Source: Siphonodentalium dalli (taxonomy: Eukaryota; Mollusca; Scaphopoda; Gadilida; Siphonodentaliidae). From it: 64,000 nt of DNA. Where the stretch lies: assembly GCA_032622095.1 (NCBI GenBank), contig CP136066.1:102443319-102507318 (forward strand), in the 5' to 3' direction. Made by a program: the position numbers and the translations under genes. The notes beneath the pieces were generated by a model that was not told where the DNA came from, ran no database searches, and saw only the letters and a list, made by a program, of their open reading frames with translations. Below, in pieces: positions 35,601 through 50,600 of the stretch. The number at the start of each line of letters is the position of its first letter. Positions within the stretch are counted from its first letter, which is position 1.

Positions 35601-38600
35601 AAGAGCTTTGCGTTTGATGTTACACTGTTTGGTAGATCGTTAATAAAGACCGTATATAAAAGGAGATGGCCGCCATCAAATCCCCCTTTATGCTTGTAAT
35701 ACATGCATGTATACTGATTAGACCTGTAATACAAAGTCTTCTCGGACCACAGCTTGGGGGTATCGGTTGGGTTGATGCTGTTTTGGACCGAATCCCGTCC
35801 AGTTACTCTTTTATATAACGGACTTTACGCCCAGAATCATGGACTGGAGTTATCTTGCCTGTAGCGGTATGTCTTCGGATTAGGTAAAAAGGATATGTAT
35901 GCGACGCAAAGCAAAATTAGCTCACAAAAGTCAACTAATAAGATAACCTTGAGCTTGGACCTTCACCTACTGTGAAATACTTGATTATTGAACATGTATT
36001 ATATAGCTGCGTTGATTTTTCAATGTTACAAAGTTCCCCGCCAGAACATCAAACAGTTCACAGACTTCGAACGGCTTTGTGGAGACTGAAGTATATATAT
36101 GATCTCTATGCAAGCCTGAGTTTAGTGTGCCTGTCGTTTGCAGAATGAGGTCCTCAGAGGGTGAATTTAGTGATGCTAGCCTATCCTCCATAGCGGACTA
36201 TATATAGCATTGATTTAAATTCACCCTCTGGGGACCTCATTATGCATGGCCTCATCTGCTATGGGTGACACAGACTCAGATTGAAGTTCCAAAAATGACA
36301 CCCATTGGGAACCTCGATTATGCAATGTGTTGTCTGACAATTTGGTGATATAGAGAAACTACACTAAAAAATAAATAGAATCTACTTGAAGAAGTTTCTA
36401 TATAAATTTGATAATAAAGAACTTTCCAGAGAAGATGAGGCCTAAGCAGAATGAGGTCCCCTGAGGGTCAGTTTAGTGATGCTAGCCCGCTATGCGGGAT
36501 AGCGTCACTAAATTCACCCTCTGAGGACCTCATTCTGCAAAAATACAGGCACACTGAACTCAGACTCTCTGTGGGCTTATATTTCTTATATTGGCCATGC
36601 AGAGTAGAAAATCGTGGGTTCATGGTTAATGGTTAATCGTTGACACCGAATTGCATTTTGTCTGTCATATATATTACGATATATATAGCTGTCATGCATG
36701 TCCTGTCATCTGTATATTCCAGTAATATATATTATTATGATATAGACAGGAGGCATCATCATATCTGATGTAACCGTTAAGGATAATTATACGCTATAGG
36801 GATCCAAAGATCATTGTAAGCGTGACTCAGATCACAATGGTTATATATCCCGCACCATACAGTTATAACACCAGCATACTTAATATAGAAAGGTATTTTT
36901 ACCTGTGTGTCACAGAATGGCATGCCAGACCAAAGCAGCTAGAGTGTAGGAATGTGACCGCAAATATGTTCCGGATAACAAATGACTATTCCCGGTAACA
37001 GGAACAGAGATATGTACATGAAACGTGAGCATTTGGACATACAGTAATGCCCTAAATAATCAACTCCTTAACCACAGCAGAATTATGGGTAATTGCAAGT
37101 TAAACTACACGCGTGGCTGATCGCCCTGGGCCCCTGACAACTACAGTAATTCCCTAATTAATCGACTCCTTAACCACAGCAGAATTATGGGCGATTTTCA
37201 GGATTTAGTCGGAAATATGGCTTGTTGCCATTCATCGGAAAGCTCTCAGTGATCTGGCATGCCATTCCACCCACCGAAGGACACCCAGTCGGGCGTATTT
37301 AATTTAGTCTGGTATGCCATTCCACCCACCCAAGGACAGCCGGGCGTATTTAATTTGGTCTGGCATACCATTCCACCCACCCAAGGGCAACCAGCCGGGC
37401 GTATTTAATTGGTCTGGCATGCCATTCCACCCACACAAGGACAACCAGCCGGGCGTATTTAATGTGGTCTGGCATGCCATTCCACCCACCCAAAGACAAC
37501 CAGCCGGGCGTATTTAATTTGGTCTGGCATGCCATTCCACCCACCCAATGACAACCAGCCGGGGGTATTTAATTTGGTCTGGCATGCCATTCTACCAACC
37601 CAGTGACAACCAGCCGGTGGTATTTAATTTGGTCTGGCATGCCATTCTACCCACCCAGTGACAACCAGCCGGGCGTATTTAATTTGGTCTGGCATGCCAT
37701 TCCACCCACCCAATGACAACCAGCCGGGGGTATTTAATTTGGTCTGGCATGCCATTCTACCAACCCAGTGACAACCAGCCGGGGGTATTTAATTTGGTCT
37801 GGCATGCCATTCCACCCACCCAAGGACAACCAGCCCGGCGAATTTAATTTGGTCTGGCATGCCATTCCACCCACCCAATGACAACCAGCCGGGGGTATTT
37901 AATTTGGTCTGGCATGCCATTCTACCCACCCAGTGACAACCAGCCGGGCGTATTTAATTTGGTCTGGCATGCCATTCCACCCACCCAATGACAACCAGCC
38001 GGGGGTATTTAATTTGGTCTGGCATGCCATTCTACCAACCCAGTGACAACCAGCCGGTGGTATTTAATTTGGTCTGGCATGCCATTCTACCCACCCAGTG
38101 ACAACCAGCCGGGCGTATTTAATTTGGTCTGGCATGCCATTCCACCCACCCAATGACAACCAGCCGGGGGTATTTAATTTGGTCTGGCATGCCATTCTAC
38201 CAACCCAGTGACAACCAGCCGGGGGTATTTAATTTGGTCTGGCATGCCATTCCACCCACCCAAGGACAACCAGCCCGGCGAATTTAATTTGGTCTGTCAT
38301 GCTATTCCACCCACCCAATGACAACCAGCCGGTCGTATTTTGGTCGGGTTCTCCCAGATCACAATGGTTATATATCCTGCACCATGCAGTTATAACACCA
38401 GCATACTTAATATAGAAAGGTATTTTTACCTGTGTGTCACAGAATGGCATGCCAGACCAAATATAACCCGAACACCCTTCGGATCGGCCTTTCTGTTCGG
38501 TTTAGAGAGGTGTTCGGTTTACAGAAAATCGCAAAACCATCGAAAATATTGCCGGTGTCGGTAAGAGTTATCGAGACCCGAACACCTCCGTACTGATTAA

Positions 38601-41600
38601 TTAAACTTTATTCAATAAACTACAAAATACAAGAAAAAATAATTGCAATAGATAAACATGTTATAATAAGACATAAATATATGTACAGATAAACCTGGAA
38701 AATACGGAAATGATACATTTTACGGTGATTCGCGGCTTTTGAAAAATGTTGCATGTTGACTCTGATCTGTCGTTTTCCCGACGGCTCATTACGCCACACA
38801 GTGGTGTACACTGGTGTAGAGTTTTTTCATATTGTGTGGTCGATCGATAATCCACTGGGCGATTGTATTATGTTTATTTCGTACTAGAGTATAAATCGTA
38901 CCGATAGTTACGATAGTACGACAAAGATTAGCACATGTGTTTACGTCACCGGTGTAATTGTGGGGACATGTTTCTATTATGAAGGTTCGCTATCCCAAAG
39001 ATCCGCTATTCCGAAGGTTCTCTATTCCGAAGGTTTTTGTTATTTTTATGTTAATTCTATATTCTAAAGTATTGAGACTAATTTGAGAGGGTTCATTTTC
39101 ACAAATATTCTTTTTATGGAGTGTGTGCTCACATCCGAACTGATCCTGCGCGCATACATATACAGATACAAGAGGAAATAACTTAACTTAGAACATTAAA
39201 TGTGATTTTGTTTTGTTTTCGCGGGTTTTCTTGAGATTTAATGTCATTACGTGGGCCCATACCGTTGAATTCTTGGCATTTATTATGAATGTTGTTGTAT
39301 ATATGGACCCTCCCGCATTGGGACATGACACAGGTACAGTTGACTTAAGTGATGTTCTGTGTGGGCTCCAATTTGGAGTTCAATATTTTAAGGGCCAAGT
39401 TTAGAATTTTATGGGTCCATACCTTTGAACTCTGGGCATATAATATGAATATTGGGGGGCATGTCTCTATTCCGAAGGTTCACTCTCCCGAAGGTCCACT
39501 ATTCCGAAATTTCTCTGAATGTTCGCTATTCCGAAGGTTCACCAATCCGAATGTTCGTTATTCCGAAGGTTCCGTGTTCCGAAGGTTTTTGTTATTTTTA
39601 GGTTAATTCTATATTCTAAAGTATTGAGAGGGTTCATTATCACGAAGATTCTTTTTATGAAGGAAATAACTTAAAACATTAAATGTGATTTTGTTTTGTT
39701 TTCGCGGGTTTTCTTGAGTTTAATGTCATTACGTATGACCTTATTTCTCATTACATATTCACGCCAAGCAGCCCACACAATTGCTATGTTTCCATGCGAT
39801 TTAATGTGATTACGTGTGACCTAATATCTCAATAATCTGAGGCAAGAGTACGCCTGCTAAAGGCGAATTATAACAGTTGGGGCTATAACGCTCAATGAAT
39901 ACTGGAGGCTATAACAAACTGCGCAGCAGAATATCGCTGAATGGACGAGTATGAGATGAGCCTAACTGCAATTGTGACTTTGTTTAAATTAAAGGCCCAC
40001 TTAATTTTCGAGTCATTCATTTTTTTTTATAGTATATACGGTTTTAATAACATTTATGCCATAAAATTTGAACAAAATACTATAATTCATCACCATTTGA
40101 AACGCAGAATACTTCTATCTCCTAGTTTGAAACACCTTTAAAATACCGCGTCGTATATCTAGCAATTAGCAACCAACATGTCCTCTTCGGCTTTCCATAG
40201 ATTTCAACGTAATTTGATACTTATGGGTATTTGTGTCCGGGAAGTGTTTTGGACGGGTCAAATCGTGACCCCCGACCTGACCTTGACCTTTAAAACTGTC
40301 AATGCAAGGTCAATTTGGATAAAATGGACAAATTTCGGCGAAATTTGATACCTATGGATACTTTTGTCCGGGGAAAGTTTTGAACGGGTCAAATCGTGAC
40401 CTCGGCCTGACCTTGACCTTCAATGTGGTCAACCAAAGGTCAAATCGGATAAAACGGAAGGATTTCGACGAAATTTGATACCTATGGGTACTTTTGTCGG
40501 GGGAGTGTTTTGGACGGGTCAAATCACGACTCCGACCTTACCTTGCCCTTAAAAATTGTTCATTAAAGGTAAAGTGGGGTAAAACGGACGGATTTCGACG
40601 AAATTTGATACCTAGGGGTACTTTTCTCCGGGTGGGGGTGTTTTGGACGGGTCAACTCATGACCCTGACCTGACCTTGACTTTCGAAATAGTCCATTGAA
40701 GGTCTAATCGCGCCTTTCACCGGAAATCAGATGGGAAACAGCCCGGGCGAAGTCGGGCCCATCAGCTTGCGTAATAAAGAAGACAGTTTGAAGAAAGTAA
40801 TGTATGACACGAGAAACGGGAAAACTTGAAATATGGAAGTATGCAAATTTCCCACATAAAATTTGAAAGCTAGTTTATAGAATAATTGTATTATAATTTA
40901 TATTTATGGCTAATAATATGATATTGGTGGCGTTACCATTTCTGACTATGGTTTTCTTGTTAATTGTGATAAGTTGATTAAAACTGTGATGGTGACAATA
41001 AACCACCATGGTGTACTTTTAGCTAAATAGTGTGTTGTTTGGACAATTGTTGTACAAACAAAGAGTCCCTTCCAGCGCAATAACTGATGTAAAAACAACG
41101 TGTCGCTGCTCTAATTATCTGTGTAGTCACCATTGTTCAATCAATTTGCGAAATAAGCAAACATGTATCTATGTGTATCTGAAGGTAGTGCAGTGCAGTA
41201 ACAAATTCTGGTTTGGGCGTATCCAATTAGACACCTGTTGTTTTAATCCGTTTCAAAGCTTCGCCGAGACAAAAGACCGCTTGGTACGCTTATTCAATAG
41301 TACGAAAGTACACTGAACCTGTGTGCACGCGCATTCGCCTGGTAACCCTTTCGGAATTTATTCAGAATAAGATTAAATATAAATACGGCCGTATCTTTTT
41401 ATTATCAGGCATTATATTCGTTTTAATTTGTAATTACATTTGATTAATTTACCAAGAACACTTCGTCCGTTTGTAACTAACTGCGACGCTGATCGGGGTC
41501 ACACACAGGTCAACTCAAAAACGGAAACGTTCACATCAGAGGTTTCGGATTACAGAGGTAATCATTTGTGACAATGCACTTGGGTAAATTCGGGACCGAA

Positions 41601-44600
41601 CAATTCATTCGGATTGTAGAGGGTCCGGATTGGAGAGGTTTTTTTAATACACGTTGTATTGTACCACTGCCGTATATTTGTTATCTATATTAGCTGAAAC
41701 TAGCCTTAAATTTATTCAGTGACGTAGGGCTTTGCGCACATTTGGATCTTTTAAACATTTTGTTTTAAAAATAAATTAATAATTTATTTATTTTGTAAAT
41801 AATTTAATAAGAAAGTTCTATTTCATTTTTTTATTTGGGTCCGGTTGGTCCGGGTCGCGGGTTCTCTTGGATCTGATCAGGGACGTGACGGCGGGGGTGG
41901 GGATATGGGGGACCCCCCTTCTCCAATAATTTTGATCAATATTTTCAACAGTTGGAAATTTCATACCTAACCCAACATTAGTTGGAATTTTCACACCAAT
42001 CATAAGTTTAAATTGTTTGATTTCCAACAATTTATTAGTGGGGATTTTTTCGTTTCCTGTATATATATATATAATAATTTTGCATATTTCCTACTTTAAG
42101 TCAAAATTTTTGACTGAAATGGCCATAAATTGGACATTTTCCAACCTTAGGGGGTGTTGGAAATATCCAAACCTTGTAAAGCTTAAAGTGATGTGAAACA
42201 CTCCGCTTCATAAATTTGATAACAAAATAGTCATAAAACAGCGTCATTGTTATAAACGAATTACACGCGGTCCCGAATAATGTAGTAAATATTTACACCT
42301 GGGCGTAGTTCAATCCCGCTGTGTTCTCTGAAATGGTACAGTTGATATGGTTGGAATTTTCGATAATCTTAGTTGATTGTTGCAAACTTCCAGTGGAGAT
42401 AGTGTTTGGACACTATAACTTATCGATTTTATTTATTGAAGTACGTAAGTCCATGATATGTCTTTAAGTGAGGCCAATGCTATAGGATTTCGCAATATTC
42501 AAGTTCAGATTTCAAAATGTGCTCACACCGGGCCGAACCATAGCCGGCCTGTGTCCTAACTGCCCCCCCCCCCTCCCCCACTGTGGTCAGTCATAATTGT
42601 TGCGGCCAACGTCTAACTTGTAAATGCTAGTTGATGCTGGTTGATGGTGGGTTTTATACGCGGTGGTGTACCTTCATTCCGAGTGAAAACATTGTTTACT
42701 TCTCGTGCATGTTATAGTCATGTGTTTTCCGAAAGGATGCGACCCTGTGTTGTTGGGCAATAATAGTTTAATCTCACATTCTTTACGCGGGTATATAGTG
42801 GCTGCATAGTAACGCTGAAGGGGTCTCTCTCACCAAAACAAGTGCTAAATGACACTTAAAATGTGCTGAAGGGTACACAGGGTTTGTGATCGGCACTAAC
42901 GCAGTTACTTCAACTGTGTTCCTGAAAGTCTGGCGCCCATCAGAAGTTTGTTTTGAGTTCATTTTAATTATAATTGGACCGTACGTAAACACGAAAACTA
43001 AACGTCATTGAAAAACGAGATTTCAAAACCTGTGTACCCGTCACGACATTTTCAAAACCTGTGTACCCTTCATGACATTTTTTTGTGCCAGTGAGAGTGA
43101 CCCCTTCAGCCACAGGAACACTTTAAGTAAAGTTGTAAAGTTTGAAGAAGTAAAAAAAAGCCTACAATAAACATATCAAACTAAGAAAGCGCCTCTGACA
43201 TATTACACTGTAATTACTGTATCTCAAGAATCCTGCATGGAGGCCCATTGTCGTGATATTTTACATGTATATTCAGTATGTTTACTATGTTAGGACAGTC
43301 ACTGGCGAAGCGATTTAATGTCAACCCACTGAGTGCATGCTTGTGTGAGAACTGTTCGTGGGGATGTGGCGCTTAATTCGAAAGCTACAACATCGTTATG
43401 AGGGCAGAACTCTCAGACTTGTGTGAGGAACAGATTATTTCTGCATGTGATCGTAATGAGTAGACACTGGATTAAATACTGCCATGCATGAGGCTGCCAA
43501 TTCCTCGTGCAGCAGATGGATATCATTCGTGTAGTGCCATTATCCACCCATGTGTAGACTGCTTGCTACCTTTGGTGCCATAGGTGCCAAATCACCAATG
43601 AGAGGTCCACCCAGGTTCATTCACTTTTTTCCATACAGTATTTTACAGTAGGCCGGGTGGGTGGGTGGTTCAGCTGCGAGAAAAGTCACTTTTTTCCAAG
43701 TGGACACAGTTTTTTCCTCTTACAACATTTCTGCAATATAATTGCCTCAAAGTGTTCAGCATCATTGTTATAGTATGTATGACACTTAAGTCAGGGCTTA
43801 GGGGGGGGTGGTTAGTGTGGAAAAAAGGCATAATGCTTCTCAGAAATCCCGGTTACAAACCAACACTCACAATTTCGTCTTTTGCATCATATCACATTGT
43901 CAAGTACCAACGCCACTGGTTCAAGATGAAAATGGACAGTTATGACAACAAAAAAAACACAAACACCTCCCATAAATTATTCGCCATTTGCACAGCCATA
44001 ACCGTTTACCATGTGGTTATATTTGATGTTTCTCGACGGGAAACAAATTTGTGCATTTTTTCGTGCACTTTTCATCCATGTATCATTGACCATTCAGCTG
44101 CCAGAATTTTTGTTATGCTGATCCTAGCTTGGTAGTGCCAGGGGAAATCACTCTACTAATTTGTATTTGGTGTATTGTAACCAAAACATGGAAATCTCAT
44201 CATGCTAGAAAGTATTGAATGCTATTTAAAGCCACATCCAGATTTTTGTTTGATTTTTTAGTTAATTGTTTTTTTTTTTTTGACACAATCTCACATCAAA
44301 GCCATATGAATGCTGATCAATCTGTTAAACGCCATGTTGTCAGATGGAATAAGATCGTGTGGGTCCATTACTATTTAGCATAAATGTTTTGCCTAAATTT
44401 GTATTTTATATTTTAGATACAGTTGTATTTGAAGTGATTACAGACAAGCATTGGAAATATGGTAAAATGTTCATATAACTTGTTTACAAGTCATGAGTCA
44501 ATTGATAAACAAAAACAAACATGATAACAATGGATGCTGCAGGTTTATACGATTCTTATCTGTTCTCAGACTTTATAACTGAAACAATTACCAAGCCTAA

Positions 44601-47600
44601 ACGGTGTGAGACTACAGATTTTTAGGTAAAACGTGGGTGGGTACCCTGTATGATATTTGAAAAAAAAAATCCTTGAAATAAGGGGTGATTTGGCTGGATT
44701 TGGAGGTAAAAAGGGGGTGGGTACCCCGCATGAAATTGGAAAAAATATTTTTTCCTTCAAATAGGGGGGGGGGGTGGTGGGTACCCAAGAGACGGGAAAA
44801 AAATTCAGCCTACTGTCATGGCACTTTTTTCCGACCCCCCCCCCCCGGTCCACCTGTCATTAACAGAGAATTAAGACATTTGAACATGCGTGAACACGTT
44901 CCCTCTTATATTATTATTATTATTTATTTTTTATCAGGCATAAAGCGCCCATATAGTATATCACAATTTAGCATACATATGTTACATTATAATAGATATT
45001 ATATTAAAGATTACATATAAAGTAGATTATACCAATGACGCGAAATAAGTATGAGCTGAATTCAAATCAGAATTATAAATACAGTTAAAGGTACTCAACC
45101 CGTAAAGAGGGTCCCCATCTCAACAGATTCCAACAACAACAATCCGATCAGAGGGTCCTATATTACTATTGCTTTGGCTTTGGGGGTAAAAAATATTTGA
45201 TTCGAGTCGAGGAACCCATCAAACAAAGCTCAGAGTTATTAGATATTGATTTTTGAAATTTGTTATTATTCTCGAGATGAGTACTTATAACTGCCGTAAT
45301 CTGCTCTGGATGTGTACTCAAAATCTATTCAAACAGACAAGGATGGATAACTCTAAAATCAAGTGGTAATTTTAACGCAATGTTGACTGAGTTCTGGGCC
45401 AGATAGTATTCCCGATAATGAAAAATAATAGATTTCTAAAATCGATATCTAACAAATCTGAGCTTTGATGGGTGACTTCCTCGACTCGAATCAAATATTT
45501 TTTTTACCCCCGAAGCCATTGAAATAGTAATTGAGAGGAGTTTTATCGGGTTGAGTACCTTTAACCGGTGATTGTTGTAAAGTTAACTCTTCCCATTAAA
45601 TGTGTGTTCATTCAAGCATGTAACTGCTCACCATACTATTACCTATCAGATATGTTTGTCATATATAAGAGACTATCTTCCAAACGTTTCGCTGCATTGT
45701 GATTATCACATCTGAAGATATCCTCAAACATATCAGGGGAAACTTACTTTTTTAGGTGTCTATGTTTAACAGTAATTGTAAATTTCTAAAACATTCTATT
45801 ATATCTACTATATATTTTGGGACTTCTGTCTGTCTGTTTGTTGTTTGTCTGTTAGCTATGGCCGGGAAAACGGCTGTACCGATTGAGCTCAAAATTCAAA
45901 TCTAAGGTTAGAAACACACAGGCAGTGTTTACCGCCATTTTGGAGAAGCTCAGAGCACCCATTCTCCGCTCCCAGTCACAAAAATTACCGCCCTTGGCAC
46001 GGTGGAGTTAATCGCGTTGATAGGTAAAGAGCGTTCGTATCCGCAGTGTCGTTGATAAAGAGCGTATGTGTGTAATGTGATTCTTACGTCTGGGTCCACA
46101 CGTGAGCGTGACTGTATCCAGACATGGGCGTGTTGTGTGATTCTTACGTACTTAGGGCTGGCTAAGTTTTTCCGCCCGAGGTGATCTTCACCTTGAAACG
46201 GGTACACACAAACGTACCCCTTTTAGGGACGGGTACCATCACGGGACGGGTACCATCATTTATCTTTATTAAAAAGGCAGAATTAACTCAAATTAAATAA
46301 AAAAATTAACGGATTTCGACGAAATTTGATACCTAGGGATACTTTTGTCGGGGGAGTGTTTTGGACGGGTCAAATCGTTACCCCGACCTGACCTTGACCA
46401 TCAAAATGTTCAATTCAAGGTCAAAGCCCGGACGAAGTCGGTTCACCTGCTAGTCTATACTATATATTTTGAGACTTCGTATATATGTATGTATGTACTT
46501 CATAGAATCCAAAACGCGTGTAAAGATTGAGCTCAAACTTCCTATGTAAGTGTCAAATCCCACCGACACGACCGTGGTCGCAGTTTAGAGAAGCTCAGAG
46601 CACCCGTTATCCAATCTCAAATCACCGCAAAGGCACGGCGTGGGTTAATCAAGTGTACTATATATTTTGAGACTTCGTATATATGTATGTATTGATGTAC
46701 TTCATAGAATCCAAAACGCGTGTAAAGATTGAGCTCAAACTTCCTATGTAAGTGTCAAATCGCGCCGACACGACCGTGGTCGCAGTTTAGAGAAGCTCAG
46801 AGCACCCGTTCTCCAATCTCAAATCACCGCAAAGGCACGGCGTGGGTTAATCAAGTGATTATTTAATGAGCGTTTGTTTTTGACGCATCTCTATAAAGAG
46901 CGTCTGTTTGCCATTCAACGTTATTTGCATCTGCAGAGAGATATACGGAACAAACATTAAATTTAAAAAACATTTGTTTCTGACCAACCCTGCGAGCACG
47001 GATGGCGCGCTTTGTTTTTACAGTATATAGTTATATACCGAAATCATCCCAGATAATCACGAATATAGCATCAGATTTCTCCCCAGATATACCGTTATAA
47101 AGCTACTGGAATCTGCCAATCTACCTGAATCTACGGGAAATTCCAGGGAATGCCGATTGAGCTCAAACTTGCTACCCACGGGAAGTGTCATATATATGAG
47201 TGTGTCCTTTATAGACTCGAACCGATTGAGCTCAAACTTGCTAAATAAGAAAATAGCCCCCAAGCCGTAAATATCAACAACAACGATATTGCTACCTACG
47301 GGGAGCAACGTTATTAGCATCTGCAGAATTATGCAGAGAGAAAGTGCTTTCCTATTTTTAGAACGCAACACATGTTTACGTCGCGTTGGTGATTGAGGTT
47401 CACAACGGGGTTAATTGACTGTCCGCTCTTTGCGACGATGAGGTTCACGGCGGGGACTATTGACCAACACTCACAATTTCGTCTTTTGCATCAGATACCA
47501 ACACCTCGACCGATCGGGACGAAACTTGGTACGTGAGTGTAGTTTGACCAGGTGGTCGTCGCTGTCGTATTGGCGAGCCCGTGCGACGCCCGTGCAGCGC

Positions 47601-50600
47601 ATGCGCAGACGAGATCTAGGAAACGGGTGGAGCTATCGACTTGAAATTTGCTATGTGAATGTATCTTGCGCCGGGTACAAATTTTATCGGGTCGCCGAGC
47701 CCGTGCGACGCCAGCTTCGCGCATGCGCAGACCAGATCTCGGAAACGGGTGGAGCTACCGGGTACAAATTTTTCTTATTGAAACACGTGGAGCTAAAAAT
47801 AAAAAAAAAATATATAAAAAAATGTCATGTTTCGGACAAGCCGCCGGTGGCGGGCTAACCTGCTAGTCTAATATATATTTTGGGACTTCTGTCTGTCTGT
47901 TTGTCTGTCTGTTAGCAATGGCCGGGAAAACTGCCGGAGGGATTTCGACGAAATTTGATCCCTATGGATACTTTTGTCCGGGGAGTGTTTTGGACGGGTC
48001 AAATCGTGACCCCGACCTGACCTTGATCTTCAAAGTGGTCAATTCAAGGTCAAATCGGGTAAAACGGACGGATATCGACGAAATTTGATACCTAGGGGTA
48101 CTTTTGTCCGATGAGTGTTTTGGACGCGTCAAAACGTGAACCCGACCTGACATTGCCCTCCAAAATGGTTCAATTCAAGGTCAAATCGGGTAAAACGGAC
48201 GGTACTTTTGTCCGGGGAGTGTTTTGGACGGGTCAAATCGTGACCCCGACCTGTCCTTGCCTTCAAAATAGTCAATTCAAGGTCAAATCGCGCCTTTCGA
48301 CGGAAAGCAGAGGGGAAACAGCCGGACGAAGTCGGGCCCACCAGCTAGTATAATATATATACTTACTCGAAACAGTGAGCGGCTGTGAGGACCAGATCTG
48401 ACGCTATAAGAGTACCTCCGCATAGGTGGCTTATGCCCGTCTTATTGCTGAAGCGGTTTTCAATCGTAAAGTGCAGAGACACCAGGTAAGGCCATTCTCC
48501 CCTCTCAAGAGGCCTGCCTCCTACTACCCGCTTAACCCTCGGTCGACATACCGCATGGCTGATGGTCCCCAGCAGAACTGGAATGTAGATCGAGCAATTG
48601 TACGATACCACCCCTGGTCCTTCTAATTTGCTATGATGTTAGTGGTCCTGTTGAATTGCCATTGTGCTGGTAGGACACACTGATGAGTTTTACAACAAAC
48701 GTGAGTACCGTTATTTTTTTTCTAAAGTTGTCATTTTCGAGCGATTTGAAAAAAATCCAGTGTTTCTATGAAATATATGAAATATCAAAGAAAATATATT
48801 TGTTTTAAACAGACACGTGTGAGCTATAATAATTGAATAGCCATCATGAATAAGTGTTTTAGTTTTTATGTGTGTGGTATTTCCACAAGCCGTTCTGAAT
48901 CTATCTGGATCAGGTCTGGATAATACTATGCTAGCCTTTCACAGAACTGGTGTATATAGTATAAAAGACGATAAATATTGCCACACCAAAACCAAAAAAA
49001 CCCACCGACACGCATAAGATTTTATGTCTGAAACATACACCTGGTGTAGGGGCGGCGTAGATGTGGGCCACTATCGTGACGCATGTCCACAAACTAGCCC
49101 CATTTGTACTATTTTTCTCTGCTGGGAGCTCTTCGACGAGACGACTGCTGGACGTCACAATGATTGCTATCAAGCAATGTGGTTGCATTATATGGTCTTC
49201 TACTGTCTTAGCAGATAGGCATCCGTCCAAGTGAATGAGAAAGCCAACAAACTTCGTGCCGGAGTTGCCAAGGTACGTCAATGCGTTTACTGAGTTTGTG
49301 AATTGACGAACCATCGAACCATCTACCAGGTCCGCGTTTTTAGTGTTACATGTCAAAGTTTTGGATTAGCATTCCATGTACGGAAGTCGTGAATAATTAA
49401 AAAACTCCATATATGGAAATTCTACTCCAAAACTTTGACCAGTATAGCACTAAGACCACGGAACCGGGGCTGGAAGAATCTCTGAAAACACGGATTGGAG
49501 CTGGATGAATCCAATACGGCCGCGACCCAGTGAGTTCGCTTATTGAGAAGTGGCTAGCTATCTGAAAATATCACCAGGCGTATATATGGTAAGCCCCATG
49601 ATGTCTGAGAAAGACGTAGATAGAGACGACCTTCTGAAATCTAGTGTACTTATCGGATGTATGCATTCTTGTTCAAGATGACGCACAGATCCCATATTTA
49701 CCATATGCTACCATGGGGAAAGCTTTCAAAAACAGATATCAAATCCGCCGCTTTTGGAACAAAATCATGAGCTAGACACTGGAAATTGATCGTGTGGAAC
49801 GTTCTGCATGATTAGAGGGATTCTTCTCCCAGGAAGTGTAGACTATTTTGTTGGTGTGAACGAGATAGATTAATCCGATGAATGCACGGAAGCTGGTCCA
49901 GATAATTCTGAATGTGGCAAATCAGAATAAGCCCAGGTAGTTGTCCTGCATCTTGCAAGTCATAATATGAGTATTCGGCGCACGTATGGTTACGGACATT
50001 ATCGACGCTAACTGCATAATGGAATTCGAAATTCATTCATTGTGGGTTTTTGTCCTTCCGAGATGCTAATAGCTGCGCCATGCATCTGAAGACGTTATAC
50101 ATAGGAACCGATAGCTGATTTGTGCACCGTTTCGTTTATATACATATTTGACATTATGATAACAGTGAAAATTGTAATGTGATAATATGGACATGTAAAT
50201 ATGGGGGGAATTGACGTATATAACAATAACGCCCATTGTAATAAAGTAAAGGAATATCAACGTGTTTTCAAATTTCGACCACCATTTTAGCCACCATCTT
50301 CTAACTGGGAAGCTGTTTCTTTGAGGTGATAAGGCTATTCCCAACTCAACTGTAAGCATGGGTGGAGTTGTCATGACAATATAACGCCCACTGATGTTAA
50401 TATGAGGGATTTTCGGTGATTTGTTTTTAATTATGTGCGCCATCTTGAATTTGGGGGACTTTTGTTGGATGGGGTATAAGGAAAGTACTTCGCCTCAGTA
50501 CTACCAGCTCACAACAGTAACAATGGATGCGTTGTCGTGATAAGAACGCTCACCGATGTGAAATTCAGCGATTTTCCGGGATTTTTCAATTTCTGGTCGC

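Noticed and set aside
37253-38340. CRISPR array
   Set aside because: Units are contiguous 55-bp satellite copies without unique spacers, and the genome is eukaryotic.
43665-44135. 156-codon + strand frame
   Set aside because: No ATG at its 5' end, it crosses G-runs and low-complexity DNA, and has no recognisable domain.
48578-48611. Extending protease exon 2 upstream to use its own start
   Set aside because: The frame upstream has GTG but no ATG before a stop. A consensus acceptor at 48578 and the 25-base exon at 52514-52538 give a proper signal peptide in phase.
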